A stretch of DNA of 64,000 nucleotides from Nitrosopumilus adriaticus (GTDB lineage Archaea > Thermoproteota > Nitrososphaeria > Nitrososphaerales > Nitrosopumilaceae), in contig NZ_CP011070.1 of assembly GCF_000956175.1 (NCBI RefSeq), positions 620,001 to 684,000 on the forward strand, given 5' to 3'. Below are positions 1 through 9,297 of this stretch, one piece after another. Under the pieces are notes generated by a model. The model had not been told where the DNA came from. It saw only the letters and a list, made by a program, of their open reading frames with translations, and did no database searches. The first letter of the stretch is position 1, and the number at the start of each line of letters is the position of its first letter. The position numbers and the translations under genes are program-made.

Positions 1-420
1 CATAATTCCTGGAGTGTTAGGTCCGATTACTACTGCTCCTTTTTGATTTGCAAGTTCTAAAGTCTCCATAGTGTCTCTAATAGGGACATGTTCTGGAATT
101 GCAACTAGCAGTTTGATTCCTGCTTCTAATGCTTCTTTTGCAGCTGATAGAAAGAATTTTGCTGGAACAAAAATGATTGAGATTTTAGCGTGGGTGGCAT
201 CAACTGCCTCTTGCATGGTATTGTAAATTGGTACACTTTCATTCCATGTTTGGTCTCCTTTGCCTGGAGTGACACCAGCAACAATGTTGGTTCCATACTC
301 CAACATTTTTCCTGCATGCAGTGATCCATATGATCCTGTAATTCCTTGAACTATGACTCCTTTATTTTCATAATCATCTTCTCCTGGATTTCCTTTTAGG
401 AGTCCAAAAATATCTGTCAT
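1..420 (-). CDS. sucD: Succinyl-CoA ligase alpha subunit (partial)
   Basis: This is the N-terminal 140 residues of a succinyl-CoA synthetase (ADP/GDP-forming) alpha subunit, running off the left edge. It would bind CoA and carry the phospho-histidine, with SucC supplying the nucleotide-grasp part, interconverting succinate and succinyl-CoA. The translation has the CoA-binding Rossmann segment VIVQGITGSYGSLHAGKM near residues 22-39, TPGKGDQTW after it, and GPNTPGIM at the edge. It begins with ATG at 420, overlapping the sucC stop as ATGA, so the two subunits are translationally coupled. The catalytic His lies outside the window. In ammonia-oxidising archaea succinyl-CoA is also an intermediate of carbon fixation. 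Confidence 0.93.
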   Translation of the reverse strand, partial: MTDIFGLLKGNPGEDDYENKGVIVQGITGSYGSLHAGKMLEYGTNIVAGVTPGKGDQTWNESVPIYNTMQEAVDATHAKISIIFVPAKFFLSAAKEALEAGIKLLVAIPEHVPIRDTMETLELANQKGAVVIGPNTPGIM

Positions 421-1523
421 TTCTTAACTCCCATTACTGCAGCATTGATAGCATCCTCTACTGAATCAAATATTTTGGTTCTGGATCCTTGCAACATTTC
501 TTTTGCTTTATCTGACTCTGTTCCCTTTAATCTTGAAAATACTGGCAAGTCAATTAAATTATCTTCATATGCTTTTAGAAATGCTTCAGCTACCACTGTT
601 GTCTTTACAATTCCTCCATACAGATTCACTAAAATTCCTTTTACTCTATCTAATTTACTAATCAAAGTCAATGCCTCATAAACTGATTCAGTAGTTGCGC
701 CGCCACCAACATCTAAGAAACATGCTGGCTTTCCACCATTATCTGATAACATGTCTAATGTAGACATTACAAGACCTGCACCATTTCCTACAACTGCAAT
801 GTCTCCATCTAACTCTACTAATGAAAATCCACTTTTTTCAGCTTGCTCTTCAATCTCTGTCTTTTCTTGATATTTTTGTAGTTCTGGATGTCTAAAGTTA
901 CTGTTGTCATCTGTTACAAATTTACCATCAAGTGCCATGATTGTGTCATCTTGCATTATTGCAAGTGGATTAATTTCTACCAATTCTGCCTCTTTTTCAA
1001 TAGTGAGTTTTGATAATTTTTTCAAAGTGTCTACAAATTGTTCTGCAGTAGTTCCTTCCAGCCCCATCTCTTTTGCAACTTCTTTTGCAAGTTCATCTGA
1101 AACATGTCCTAATCCAACTTCTTTGATAATTTGATTTTTGACTGATTCGATCTCTACGCCCCCTTCTGCAGATGCAATGATTGTGTAGCATCTTTTTGAA
1201 CGATTCAAAAATAGTGACAGATACAGCTCTTTTTTAATATCTGCCATTTTTTCAAGTAAAATTGCTCTTGCTTTCTCTCCTTTGATTGTCAAGTCCATTA
1301 CTTGAGGATATTTTAGTTCAAATTCATCATCGTTTTGACATTTTTGAATTCCGCCTGCTTTTCCTCTACCTCCAACTGGGACTTGGATTTTAATTACAAA
1401 TGGATATCCTAATTCTTTTGCATGCTTTCTACCGTCTTCGATATTTGTAGATGATATGCTCTCTAGTAGGTTAATTCCGTATTCTCTAAATAATTCCTTT
1501 GCCTGAAATTCTAGTAATTGCAT
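417..1523 (-). CDS. sucC: Succinyl-CoA ligase beta subunit
   Basis: This ATP-grasp subunit binds the nucleotide and succinate in the succinyl-CoA synthetase reaction. It has 368 residues, near the family norm of about 380. The N-terminus MQLLEFQAKELFREYGI is typical. VPVGGRGKAGGI near residue 48 is the ATP-grasp loop, LVEINPLAI near 180 carries metal-binding residues, and GNGAGLVMSTLDML near 247 followed by FLDVGGGAT is the CoA-ligase domain. The stop TGA overlaps the start of sucD, so the pair is one transcript with sucC first. Confidence 0.95.
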   Translation of the reverse strand: MQLLEFQAKELFREYGINLLESISSTNIEDGRKHAKELGYPFVIKIQVPVGGRGKAGGIQKCQNDDEFELKYPQVMDLTIKGEKARAILLEKMADIKKELYLSLFLNRSKRCYTIIASAEGGVEIESVKNQIIKEVGLGHVSDELAKEVAKEMGLEGTTAEQFVDTLKKLSKLTIEKEAELVEINPLAIMQDDTIMALDGKFVTDDNSNFRHPELQKYQEKTEIEEQAEKSGFSLVELDGDIAVVGNGAGLVMSTLDMLSDNGGKPACFLDVGGGATTESVYEALTLISKLDRVKGILVNLYGGIVKTTVVAEAFLKAYEDNLIDLPVFSRLKGTESDKAKEMLQGSRTKIFDSVEDAINAAVMGVKK

Positions 1524-1563
1524 GCAAAAAATGTGAACTCTACGGTCTTTATTAACTATGATG

Positions 1564-1893
1564 CTATTTTAATTGCTCATCAAGAAAATCAATCATTTCT
1601 AAAAAGCGATCTTTGCTCTTTCGTAATAATTCCTCAGGATACTCTTTAATTGTAAATACAAACTGCTGATGAAAACTTGGAACTAAAACACCGCCTGATG
1701 TCACCATCTGTTCAATAACATATCCTTTGGTTAGAGTGCAGACAATTTCTTCATAGGATTCATCCTCTTCTTCAAGAGTTTGTCTGTACAGTACAATTGG
1801 TCTATTTGTCTTTGCAACAATGTTTGAACCCTTTTCTAGTAGATCTGATAACTGTTGAATCTGCCATGCATCTAAGCTAATCTGTTTTACCAT
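1564..1893 (-). CDS. Hypothetical protein, 109 aa
   Basis: I do not recognise this small soluble protein. It starts MVKQISLDAWQIQQLSDLLE, has an acidic stretch EEEDESYEE near residue 41, and ends in an amphipathic helix. There is no signal peptide, membrane segment or metal motif. It sits 40 bp upstream of sucC on the same strand and could share its transcript. Base composition matches the neighbours, so it looks native. Confidence 0.75.
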   Translation of the reverse strand: MVKQISLDAWQIQQLSDLLEKGSNIVAKTNRPIVLYRQTLEEEDESYEEIVCTLTKGYVIEQMVTSGGVLVPSFHQQFVFTIKEYPEELLRKSKDRFLEMIDFLDEQLK

Positions 1894-2004
1894 ATTCTCT
1901 GTGAGTGATTTTTCTATTTAACCGTGATAAAACAACGCATCTTCACAACTTGTCGTCAATAAAATCACAAAATTTACAATTAAAAGAAAGAAAGTGATTT
2001 GGCC

Positions 2005-2592
2005 TTAGGCCATATCGAGTGCTCTAGAGTGTTTTCCAGTATGTGGTCTTTCACCAGAAAACTTTCTTCTCATGTGTCCTGATGGTCGCCCGTAGATTAG
2101 TTCTAAGAACCAAGACTCGTGCTCAATCTCTTCAGCTAAGATATCTTTTGCAATATCATATGTGGCAGGATCTTTTCCTAATGTCATCTGGCAAATTTTA
2201 TTCCAATTGACAATTGCACCCTGTTCTGCTTTGAGACATTTCTCTAGAATTGCTTTATGATCTGTTGGATTTGCTGGAAGCTGTAAGAACTCACATCCAG
2301 ACATTTTGATAAATTCTGTTGCATCATTTGGAAGGGCTCCTCCTAATTGGTAGATTCTCTCAAGACATGATTCAAAGTGACTGAGATCTTCTAGTCTTGC
2401 ATCTTCAATAATTCCTTTTAGTCCTTCACCTTCCATGCCTGTACAATGTGCTCGTAGATTGGTAAAGTAATAGTATGCAGTAAATTCAACTGCTGCATTT
2501 TTTATCAACTCTTTTACCAGTTCATCAACATCTAGCCCATTTTGCTTTAGAACATTGATTCCAACAACATTTGGTTCATTTGATTCAGACAT
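2005..2592 (-). CDS. Dps-like ferritin-family protein
   Basis: This is a 195-aa four-helix ferritin-like protein of the Dps/DPSL type, expected to store iron and consume peroxide in an oligomeric cage. Visible metal-ligand motifs are EFTAYYYF near residue 36, LEDLSHFE near 70, KAEQGAIVNW near 122 and AEEIEHESWFLE near 153, matching the E...ExxH pattern of a di-iron site. Five cysteines are present, at about residues 50, 76, 100, 119 and 133. DPSL proteins carry a conserved Cys pair, so that subfamily is likely. A basic C-terminal tail (MRRKFSGERPHTGKHSR) might contact DNA. It stands alone between ileS and the 109-aa gene. Confidence 0.85.
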   Translation of the reverse strand: MSESNEPNVVGINVLKQNGLDVDELVKELIKNAAVEFTAYYYFTNLRAHCTGMEGEGLKGIIEDARLEDLSHFESCLERIYQLGGALPNDATEFIKMSGCEFLQLPANPTDHKAILEKCLKAEQGAIVNWNKICQMTLGKDPATYDIAKDILAEEIEHESWFLELIYGRPSGHMRRKFSGERPHTGKHSRALDMA

Positions 2593-2644
2593 TTGATTTT
2601 ACACTTTCTGGTTGTAATAAAAATATTACATTGAATTTTGATAT

Positions 2645-5600
2645 CTATTCTACGGATATTCTTATTTTTTGACCGTCAATATCATCGTCTTTATACTCTT
2701 TGCATGATTCTGAAAAATTCACCTGTTTTACTCTGACTAAAAATGCCAAGTCATCTGCCTTGTCTTGAATCATTTCCAGTGATTCCTCATCCAAATCAAG
2801 AATTGATGCTGTCTCTAAGACATCAGTAGGATTGTATCCTCTCTCTTTTCTGAGAGTTTGGAGCCTTCTTGCAATATCTTTTATCAGTCCTTTGGCCATC
2901 ATCTCCTTATTTCTGGATGTTGAAATGAATACTATGTAATTGTCCCTTTTAGATACTGCAAAATTTTCACTTGCATCAAAATCTACAACATAATCTTCCT
3001 TGTCTAATGAAATGATTTCTCCATCAATATCAAAGTCATATTTTGAATTTTCTTGTAATGATGAAATGATTTCTTCTGGATTTGTTTCTGCAAATTTTGC
3101 AACAAGTTTTCCCATGTGTTGTTTTGCTTTGGGTCCGATTCTTTTTCTCTCTAATTCGATTACTGGTTTTACTGGCATTCCTAATTGTCTTAATTCTAAA
3201 ATTTGTTCCAGTCCTGAATCTTTTTGAGTTTCTACAATTGAGAATTTTTCTACATTTAATTGAGATTGCAACAAATCTGATAGTGATTCAAGTTTAGTTT
3301 TTTGATCTTTTTTGACACAAATCTGTGCTTCATTTAATGGCCATCTTCTTTTTAATTTCCCTTTCATCCTTGCCGCAGATGATACAGACACCACGTCTTT
3401 CATAATGTCAAAAGATTCCTCAATCTCTTCGTTTACAAGTGACTTTTCATATTCTGGCCATTTGTCTAAAAGAATACTCTGCTTGCCCTCAAATACTGTC
3501 TGGTATAGATACTCACTTGTAAATGGACAAAATGGATGAATCAAAATATCTAACGTTTTGAGTACTTCACTTAGTACTGCATAAATTGATAGTCTTCTAT
3601 TCTTTTTGTCTTCGTCCTCATCCCACAATTCCCCTCTAGTAATTGGAATGTAGATTTGACTTAGATTGTTAATTATGTAATCATCTATTGCTTTTGCACT
3701 TTCATGGAATTTGCATGTTTGATTTTTTTCTGTGATTTTTTGAATTAGTTTTTGAAGTTTTGATAGCAGCCAAATATCTGGTGATGTGAGTAAATCATTT
3801 TGCTTTGCCCATGAAATTGTATTTGATTGTTCAAAATTATCGTATTGACTATTTTGTTTGAAATACAAGTGGAGATTAAATAATGTATTAATGACTTGAT
3901 ATGGTCTGGACATTAATTCATCAGTGCTGAAACTAAGTGGCTCAATAGGACTTGCCTTCCACATGAAATAGAATCTTATCAAATCAACTGGATATTTTTG
4001 CAATAACTCTGCACCTTCCAAAACATTCCCTTTACTTTTGCTCATTTTTCCACCATTCTCATCAAGCACATGTCCCTGAAACAAAAATGATTTGTAAGGT
4101 GGATTGGGGCCATTGTTTAAGATTACATTTTCAATTAGTAGAGTGTATGCCCACCCTCTAGTCTGATCAATTCCTTCAGTGAAAAATGGGGCTGGAATTT
4201 CATTGGCGTATTGCTCATCAGTCAATGATGAGTATGGTGCAGATCCACTATTGTGCCATGTATCTAAAACATACTCTTCTCTTTTTGTTTTTGAGCTTTC
4301 ACATTTTTTACATTTTATTGTAATGTTGTCAATCCAAGGTCTGTGTAATTCAAAGTCGGGGCCATCAGGCAAGTTGGTTGCAGCATCAACAATTTCTTTT
4401 CTTGAGAAAAACCAGTTTTTCTCACCACAATCCTCGCAATTCCATACAGGTAAAGGGCATCCCCATATTCTTTCTCTTGAAATGCACCAAGGGTGTTTTT
4501 CTTTGATTATTCCCAAGAATCTATTTTTTGGTTGCTCAAAAAAATACTCTACACTTTCTGCTGCATCTATTGCTTTGTTTTCTAGTCTGTCTAATTTGTA
4601 AAACCATCCTCTTCTTGCAAGCCACACTATTGGATGGTGTGATCTCCAACAAAGAGGATACTTGTGTTTAATTTTTCCAATTTTTACTAGTGCATTATGC
4701 TCTTTTAGATCTTCTACTATGGTCCTGTCTGCATCTCTTACAAACATTCCCTGATATTTTCCAGCATCTTTGGTAAATTTTACTTCATCATCAATTGGGC
4801 TGAAAATCTTTACTTTTCTTTTGTTGGCTATTTTGATATCTTCTTCTCCGTTAGCTGGAGATAAATGAACAAGACCACTGCCTGTACTTGCATCGACAAA
4901 TGTTTCTGAGACTGCCACATGAAAATTATTACTTTTTGAGCATTCTCTTAACTCTGGTATTTCTTCAAGTAATGGGTGGGCGTATTTCTTCCCTTCAAAT
5001 TCAGAACCTTTTACAGTTTTTTCAATTTTATAATTCTCAATTTTAATCTCTGTCATAAATTCTTCTAGTCTTGTTTTTCCAACAACCCATGTTTCGTTTT
5101 CAATTTTGACATATGCATAATCTTCTTCTGGCTGTAATCCTACCATTGCATCAGTAACTAGAGTAAATGGCATGGTCGTCCATACAATCAAAAATGCATC
5201 TTCATCAACTAGTTTTACTTTGTAATATAATGAAGGATCCTTTACTTCTTCATATCCTTGATTTACTTCTGCATGACTTAGTGATGTCTGGCAACTGGGG
5301 CAGTATGCAATCACTGTGAAATCTTCTTCTAATATTCCATTTTCATGTGCTTTTTTTAGTACTTGCCATTCTCTTTCAATAAATTCATCTCTATAAGTCC
5401 AATATGCTTTTTCATGATTAAATGACATCCCAAGAAGTTCATCTACTTCTACCCAAGACTTGTTGTATTTTTTTACAACTTTTTTACATTCAGTGACAAT
5501 TCTTTCAATTCCAAATTGTTTAATTGCTTCAGTCTTTCCACCTGAAACCCCTAACTCTTTTTCCACTTGCAATTCTACTGGAAGGCCTTGTGTATCCCAT

Positions 5601-5842
5601 CCTCCATTAAATTCAATTTTTTTTCCTTGTAATGTATTGAATCTATACCACAAATCTTTGATGACTCTGCCTCTTAGATGTCCTGCATGTGGAATTCCGT
5701 TCATTGTTGGTGGACCTTCAATAAATCTAATTTTTTCAGGTTTATCTGATGCAAAAATTTGTTTTTCTAAATCAATAGATTTGATGTATTCTTTTACTTG
5801 GGTCTCTACTGATTTTGCATCAAACTTTGTAGAAAGTTCCAT
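2645..5842 (-). CDS. ileS: Isoleucyl-tRNA synthetase
   Basis: This class I aminoacyl-tRNA synthetase charges tRNA-Ile. Its 1065 residues fit archaeal/eukaryotic-type IleRS. The HIGH signature appears as PHAGH at residues 51-55 after GPPTMNG, the KMSKS loop as GGKMSKSKGN near residue 598, and CPSCQTSLSH near 183 is a zinc-binding cluster. The editing domain lies between them. The gene is divergent from purD, with 83 bp between the two starts. Essential single-copy function is expected. Confidence 0.97.
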   Translation of the reverse strand: MELSTKFDAKSVETQVKEYIKSIDLEKQIFASDKPEKIRFIEGPPTMNGIPHAGHLRGRVIKDLWYRFNTLQGKKIEFNGGWDTQGLPVELQVEKELGVSGGKTEAIKQFGIERIVTECKKVVKKYNKSWVEVDELLGMSFNHEKAYWTYRDEFIEREWQVLKKAHENGILEEDFTVIAYCPSCQTSLSHAEVNQGYEEVKDPSLYYKVKLVDEDAFLIVWTTMPFTLVTDAMVGLQPEEDYAYVKIENETWVVGKTRLEEFMTEIKIENYKIEKTVKGSEFEGKKYAHPLLEEIPELRECSKSNNFHVAVSETFVDASTGSGLVHLSPANGEEDIKIANKRKVKIFSPIDDEVKFTKDAGKYQGMFVRDADRTIVEDLKEHNALVKIGKIKHKYPLCWRSHHPIVWLARRGWFYKLDRLENKAIDAAESVEYFFEQPKNRFLGIIKEKHPWCISRERIWGCPLPVWNCEDCGEKNWFFSRKEIVDAATNLPDGPDFELHRPWIDNITIKCKKCESSKTKREEYVLDTWHNSGSAPYSSLTDEQYANEIPAPFFTEGIDQTRGWAYTLLIENVILNNGPNPPYKSFLFQGHVLDENGGKMSKSKGNVLEGAELLQKYPVDLIRFYFMWKASPIEPLSFSTDELMSRPYQVINTLFNLHLYFKQNSQYDNFEQSNTISWAKQNDLLTSPDIWLLSKLQKLIQKITEKNQTCKFHESAKAIDDYIINNLSQIYIPITRGELWDEDEDKKNRRLSIYAVLSEVLKTLDILIHPFCPFTSEYLYQTVFEGKQSILLDKWPEYEKSLVNEEIEESFDIMKDVVSVSSAARMKGKLKRRWPLNEAQICVKKDQKTKLESLSDLLQSQLNVEKFSIVETQKDSGLEQILELRQLGMPVKPVIELERKRIGPKAKQHMGKLVAKFAETNPEEIISSLQENSKYDFDIDGEIISLDKEDYVVDFDASENFAVSKRDNYIVFISTSRNKEMMAKGLIKDIARRLQTLRKERGYNPTDVLETASILDLDEESLEMIQDKADDLAFLVRVKQVNFSESCKEYKDDDIDGQKIRISVE

Positions 5843-5899
5843 CTGGATTTTGATATGTATGTGGCATTATAAAGCTAAATTGACTTGATGAGACTTGGA

Positions 5900-5908
5900 T
5901 TATATAAT
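5900..5908 (+). promoter_or_regulatory. TATA-like box for purD
   Basis: TTATATAAT lies about 22-25 nt before the TTG codons that open the purD frame. This spacing is expected for a leaderless archaeal transcript starting at or next to the start codon. Confidence 0.55.
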
Positions 5909-5925
5909 TGAGCAAAAGATGATTT

Positions 5926-7191
5926 TTGTTGGTAAATATCCTAGTAGTCGGCTCTGGAGGAAGAGAGCATGCATTATCCTGGAAATTATCTCAAAGTGAT
6001 AAAGTTGATACAGTTTTTACAGCTCCCGGAAATGGTGGGACTAAAAACAATGTCTCAATTGATGTCAATGACTTAGATGGATTAGCTGATTTTGCTAAAA
6101 AAAATAATTGTTTTACTGTAGTTGGCCCAGAAGATCCCTTGGCTGCAGGAATTGTTGATAAATTTAATCAAATAAATCTCAAAGTTTTTGGCCCTTCTAA
6201 AAAGGCAGCACAACTCGAATCAAGTAAGATATGGGCCAAAGATTTCATGAAGCGAAATAATATTCCAACAGCTAGATTTGAAATTTTTGATGATGCAACT
6301 AAAGCTCAAGATTATGTAAAATCACTTGATTACAACGTGGTGGTAAAAGCTGATGGACTTGCAGCAGGCAAAGGTGTGATTGTTTGTGATAGTCTTGATG
6401 AAGCAGTATCTGCAATTCAAACAATTCTGATCAAAAAATCATTTGGTGAGGCTGGAAATCGAATAATCATTGAAGAACGAATTGATGGGATTGAGGCATC
6501 ATACATTGCACTTTCTGATGGAAAAATTGCTTTAGCTATGGCATCTAGTCAAGACCATAAGAGAATCTATGATGATGACAAAGGTCCAAACACTGGTGGA
6601 ATGGGTGCTTATTCCCCAACTCCGATAATCACAGATACAATGGCAGAAAAAATACAGAAAAAAATTATTGATAAAACAATACAATCAATGAAAAATGAAT
6701 CTATTGAATTCAAGGGTTTTTTGTATGCAGGAATAATGATTAGAGATGATGAGCCCTATGTTTTAGAATACAATGTTAGAATGGGTGATCCCGAATGTCA
6801 GCCAATTCTAATGCGAATGGATTTTGATTTGTATGATTATTTTGTCGCAAGTATTGAAGGTAAATTATCTGACATGCCTTTGCCCACTTGGAAAAACCAA
6901 TACGCCGTATGTGTTGTCTTGGCATCAAAGGGATATCCAGAGTCTTATCCAAAGGATGAAACCATTTCAGGTTTTGATTCAATTCCAAACGAATCATATG
7001 TTTTTCATGCCGGTACAAAAAAAGTAGATGGAAAAATTCTTTCAAATGGAGGGCGTGTTTTGGGTGTTACTGCTTTGGGTGATAGCTTGGAGGACGCAAT
7101 AAAAAATGCATATGCTGCATCTGATAAAATATCTTGGAATAGTAAGTATTGTAGAACAGATATTGGTAAAAAGGGAATATCTTATTTTTGA
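5926..7191 (+). CDS. purD: Phosphoribosylamine-glycine ligase
   Basis: GAR synthetase joins phosphoribosylamine to glycine using ATP, the second step of purine synthesis. The 421-residue protein opens with LVNILVVGSGGREHAL, carries the ATP-grasp loop KADGLAAGKGVIV near residue 142, DKGPNTGGMGAYSP near 218 and the metal motif MGDPECQP near 287. Two TTG codons (5926, 5929) precede the conserved start and no in-frame ATG exists upstream, so a TTG start is likely. The 3' end overlaps the convergent cyclo-ligase gene by 10 bp. It works with purN and folD nearby. Confidence 0.95.
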   Translation: MLVNILVVGSGGREHALSWKLSQSDKVDTVFTAPGNGGTKNNVSIDVNDLDGLADFAKKNNCFTVVGPEDPLAAGIVDKFNQINLKVFGPSKKAAQLESSKIWAKDFMKRNNIPTARFEIFDDATKAQDYVKSLDYNVVVKADGLAAGKGVIVCDSLDEAVSAIQTILIKKSFGEAGNRIIIEERIDGIEASYIALSDGKIALAMASSQDHKRIYDDDKGPNTGGMGAYSPTPIITDTMAEKIQKKIIDKTIQSMKNESIEFKGFLYAGIMIRDDEPYVLEYNVRMGDPECQPILMRMDFDLYDYFVASIEGKLSDMPLPTWKNQYAVCVVLASKGYPESYPKDETISGFDSIPNESYVFHAGTKKVDGKILSNGGRVLGVTALGDSLEDAIKNAYAASDKISWNSKYCRTDIGKKGISYF

Positions 7192-7745
7192 GTCTGAAAA
7201 AATCTATCTTCTGTTACTATCCAATCAATAGTTACATCATGATCTGATTTTGGAATATTTTTTACAATTTGTTTTTCTAAAATTAATGCAATTGTTGTTG
7301 TGCTATTTTCTGCTAGAAATTTATCGTAGAATCCATACCCGTATCCTAATCTTACTCCCTCAGGAGAAATGCCTACTGTTGGAACTAAAATGACGTCTAG
7401 ATTGTTATCTGTTGGACAGTCCTCTTTTGGCTCCATAATGTCGAAATTACCCTTCTCTAGGCTCGCAAAATCCTTTATTTTCCTAAATTCCATTTTTTCT
7501 CCAATTACTTTTGGTAGGAACACCTCTTTTCCATCACTAATTAATTCTTGAATGATGTCCTGTGTGAAAATTTCACTTTGAATTGGATAATATGCCCCGA
7601 TTTTTTTGGCATTTTTGAATGCATAAATCTTTTTAATTTTTTTCTGCATCTTTTGACTTGCAATCTTTAGAAGATCAAAAGATGTGTTATCTCTTTTTTC
7701 TAGCAAAAGATTTCTCAGTGAATCTTTTTTCGAACTATCTTCCAA
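7182..7745 (-). CDS. 5-formyltetrahydrofolate cyclo-ligase
   Basis: This enzyme converts 5-formyl-THF to 5,10-methenyl-THF with ATP, recycling folate into the one-carbon pool. The 187-residue protein has the family hallmark PEGVRLGYGYGFYDKFL near residue 130, preceded by DVILVPTVGIS, and a basic N-terminal helix SLRNLLLEKR. Its start overlaps the end of folD by 11 bp, so the two are co-transcribed and act on neighbouring folate forms. Confidence 0.9.
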   Translation of the reverse strand: MEDSSKKDSLRNLLLEKRDNTSFDLLKIASQKMQKKIKKIYAFKNAKKIGAYYPIQSEIFTQDIIQELISDGKEVFLPKVIGEKMEFRKIKDFASLEKGNFDIMEPKEDCPTDNNLDVILVPTVGISPEGVRLGYGYGFYDKFLAENSTTTIALILEKQIVKNIPKSDHDVTIDWIVTEDRFFQTQK

Positions 7746-8598
7746 TTTGAGTACTCAATGATGCAGCAGTAATTGTATTTTTTAATAGCATGGCAACTGT
7801 CATTGGACCAACTCCTCCTGGAACTGGTGTTGCAAAAGATGCTTTTTTAATAATTTGCTCATAATCCGAATCTCCTACAAGTTTTTCTTCAAATCTGGAT
7901 ATTGCAACATCAATAACAATTGCATCTTGTTTAATCATTTCTGGTGTTAGAGTGAACTTGTTTCTATCTCCCACTGCTGTAATGATGATATCTGCGGATT
8001 TGCAAAACTCTGTAAGGTTCTTTGTTTTAGAGTGGCATGTTATTACCGTGGCATTTTTTTCTAATAATAGATGATAAAGTGGCTTTCCTACTAGATTGCT
8101 TCTATTAATCAAAACAATATTTTTTCCTTCTAGATCAATTTTATGATGTTCGAACATTTCCATTACACCTGATGGTGTACATGCTACAAGTGCAGCTTTT
8201 TTCATGGCAAGTAATCCTGCATTATGTGGGGTTAATCCATCAACATCTTTAATTGGTGATATTCTTGATGTGGTTGCAAATTCATCTAGCTGTGGGGGTA
8301 ATGGAAGCTGAACTAGAATTCCATGCACTGAACTGTCGGAATTGAGATTATCGATGATTCCATTTAGTTCTATTTGTGTGACATTTGAATCCAGTTTATG
8401 ATCTTTTGTTACAATTCCTACTTCCTCACATGCAATGTGTTTGTTTCTTACATATGTGGCAGATGCAGGATTGTCTCCTATCAAAATCGTGGCTAAACAT
8501 GGGTTGATTCCTTGAGATTTGAGCTCTTCTGCTGCCTTTTTTACCCTGTCTTTGACTGATTGAGCAATTACTTTGCCGTCAATCTTAATGCCTGTCAT
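7735..8598 (-). CDS. folD: Methylene-THF dehydrogenase/methenyl-THF cyclohydrolase
   Basis: Bifunctional FolD interconverts 5,10-methylene-, methenyl- and 10-formyl-THF with NAD(P). The 287 residues show the classic motifs: SATYVRNKHIACEEVGI near 47 (catalytic K), VQLPLPPQL near 97, DVDGLTPHNAGLL near 119, INRSNLVGKPLYHLLL near 165 (Rossmann loop) and PVPGGVGPMTVAMLLKNT near 258. It leads a two-gene operon with the cyclo-ligase. A THF pathway is expected in this lineage and would feed purN with 10-formyl-THF. Confidence 0.97.
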   Translation of the reverse strand: MTGIKIDGKVIAQSVKDRVKKAAEELKSQGINPCLATILIGDNPASATYVRNKHIACEEVGIVTKDHKLDSNVTQIELNGIIDNLNSDSSVHGILVQLPLPPQLDEFATTSRISPIKDVDGLTPHNAGLLAMKKAALVACTPSGVMEMFEHHKIDLEGKNIVLINRSNLVGKPLYHLLLEKNATVITCHSKTKNLTEFCKSADIIITAVGDRNKFTLTPEMIKQDAIVIDVAISRFEEKLVGDSDYEQIIKKASFATPVPGGVGPMTVAMLLKNTITAASLSTQIGR

Positions 8599-8642
8599 AC
8601 TTTGATTTTGATTTGTAGATATTTAATTCTTGGAATTCATAA

Positions 8643-8975
8643 TTGCGAATCTCAGAAAAGAAATTTAATGGTGATATTTCTAGTCACAGCATGTTTGTAA
8701 TGATGGCAGATGTTCAGCTAAAAGATGGTGCTGAAGAAGATTTTAAAAAATGGTTTTCAGAATCAAACAAAATACTGGCAAACTTTCCTGGATTTATCTC
8801 AAGACGCTTTCTAAAAGCAAACGATGGGGGATATAGAATAATAGTGGAGCATGAGAGCAAAGAAACTTTCATCAAGATGCATAATAGCCCTGAACACGAT
8901 AAACTCCATCCAGAGGGACATTCCTATATGAGTGCGCCACCCGCACGAAAAACATTTTCAATTGCTGCTGAATAA
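8643..8975 (+). CDS. ABM-domain (monooxygenase-like) protein
   Basis: This small dimeric alpha/beta-barrel protein is of the antibiotic-biosynthesis-monooxygenase superfamily. The core reads MFVMMADVQLKDGAEEDFKK, then FPGFISRRFLKAN and EHESKETFIKMHNSPEHDKL, the usual ferredoxin-like fold pattern. Substrate and true activity are unknown; some relatives degrade haem. Start choice is uncertain: TTG at 8643 lies about 25 nt after an AT-rich box near 8619, while ATG at 8691 begins exactly at the conserved core. The stop at 8973-8975 is followed after one base by the likely TTG start of the cupin gene, so the two form an operon. Confidence 0.7.
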   Translation: MRISEKKFNGDISSHSMFVMMADVQLKDGAEEDFKKWFSESNKILANFPGFISRRFLKANDGGYRIIVEHESKETFIKMHNSPEHDKLHPEGHSYMSAPPARKTFSIAAE

Positions 8976-8976
8976 A

Positions 8977-9297
8977 TTGAAACTAGATTATGACTTAAAT
9001 TCATATCTTGAAAAAATTAAAAAAAATAATTCATATTTTCACACTTTTATTAATAGAGATAGTCTTGCTGCAGGTATTTTGGTTTTACAACCTGGTGAGG
9101 AGGACACACAAGAGCCTCATGACACTGATGAGGTTTATTATGTGATATCTGGAGATGGCTTTTTAAAAATTAATGACAAAGATTACCCTGTTTCAAAAGA
9201 TAAATTATTTTTTGTTGGAAAAGACGTAGAGCATTTTTTTCACGGGAATTCAAAAGAGCTTAAAGTTTTGTATTTTTTTGGTGGGCCTGATTCTTAA
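8977..9297 (+). CDS. Single-domain cupin protein
   Basis: This is a 106-residue cupin with a six-strand barrel. LQPGEEDTQEPHDTDEVYYVISGDG matches cupin motif 1 (metal-ligand H and E) and EHFFHGN matches motif 2. Such proteins may be dioxygenases, isomerases or sugar binders, and the substrate cannot be read here. I chose TTG at 8977, right after the stop of the ABM gene, because the frame upstream (ATG 8932) encodes residues antisense to nothing conserved and lies inside the ABM gene. The 3' end overlaps the convergent purN by 4 bp. Confidence 0.75.
   Translation: MKLDYDLNSYLEKIKKNNSYFHTFINRDSLAAGILVLQPGEEDTQEPHDTDEVYYVISGDGFLKINDKDYPVSKDKLFFVGKDVEHFFHGNSKELKVLYFFGGPDS

Noticed and set aside
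126-329. 67-aa minus-strand frame
   Set aside because: It is a shadow frame inside sucD, whose conserved protein uses a different phase.
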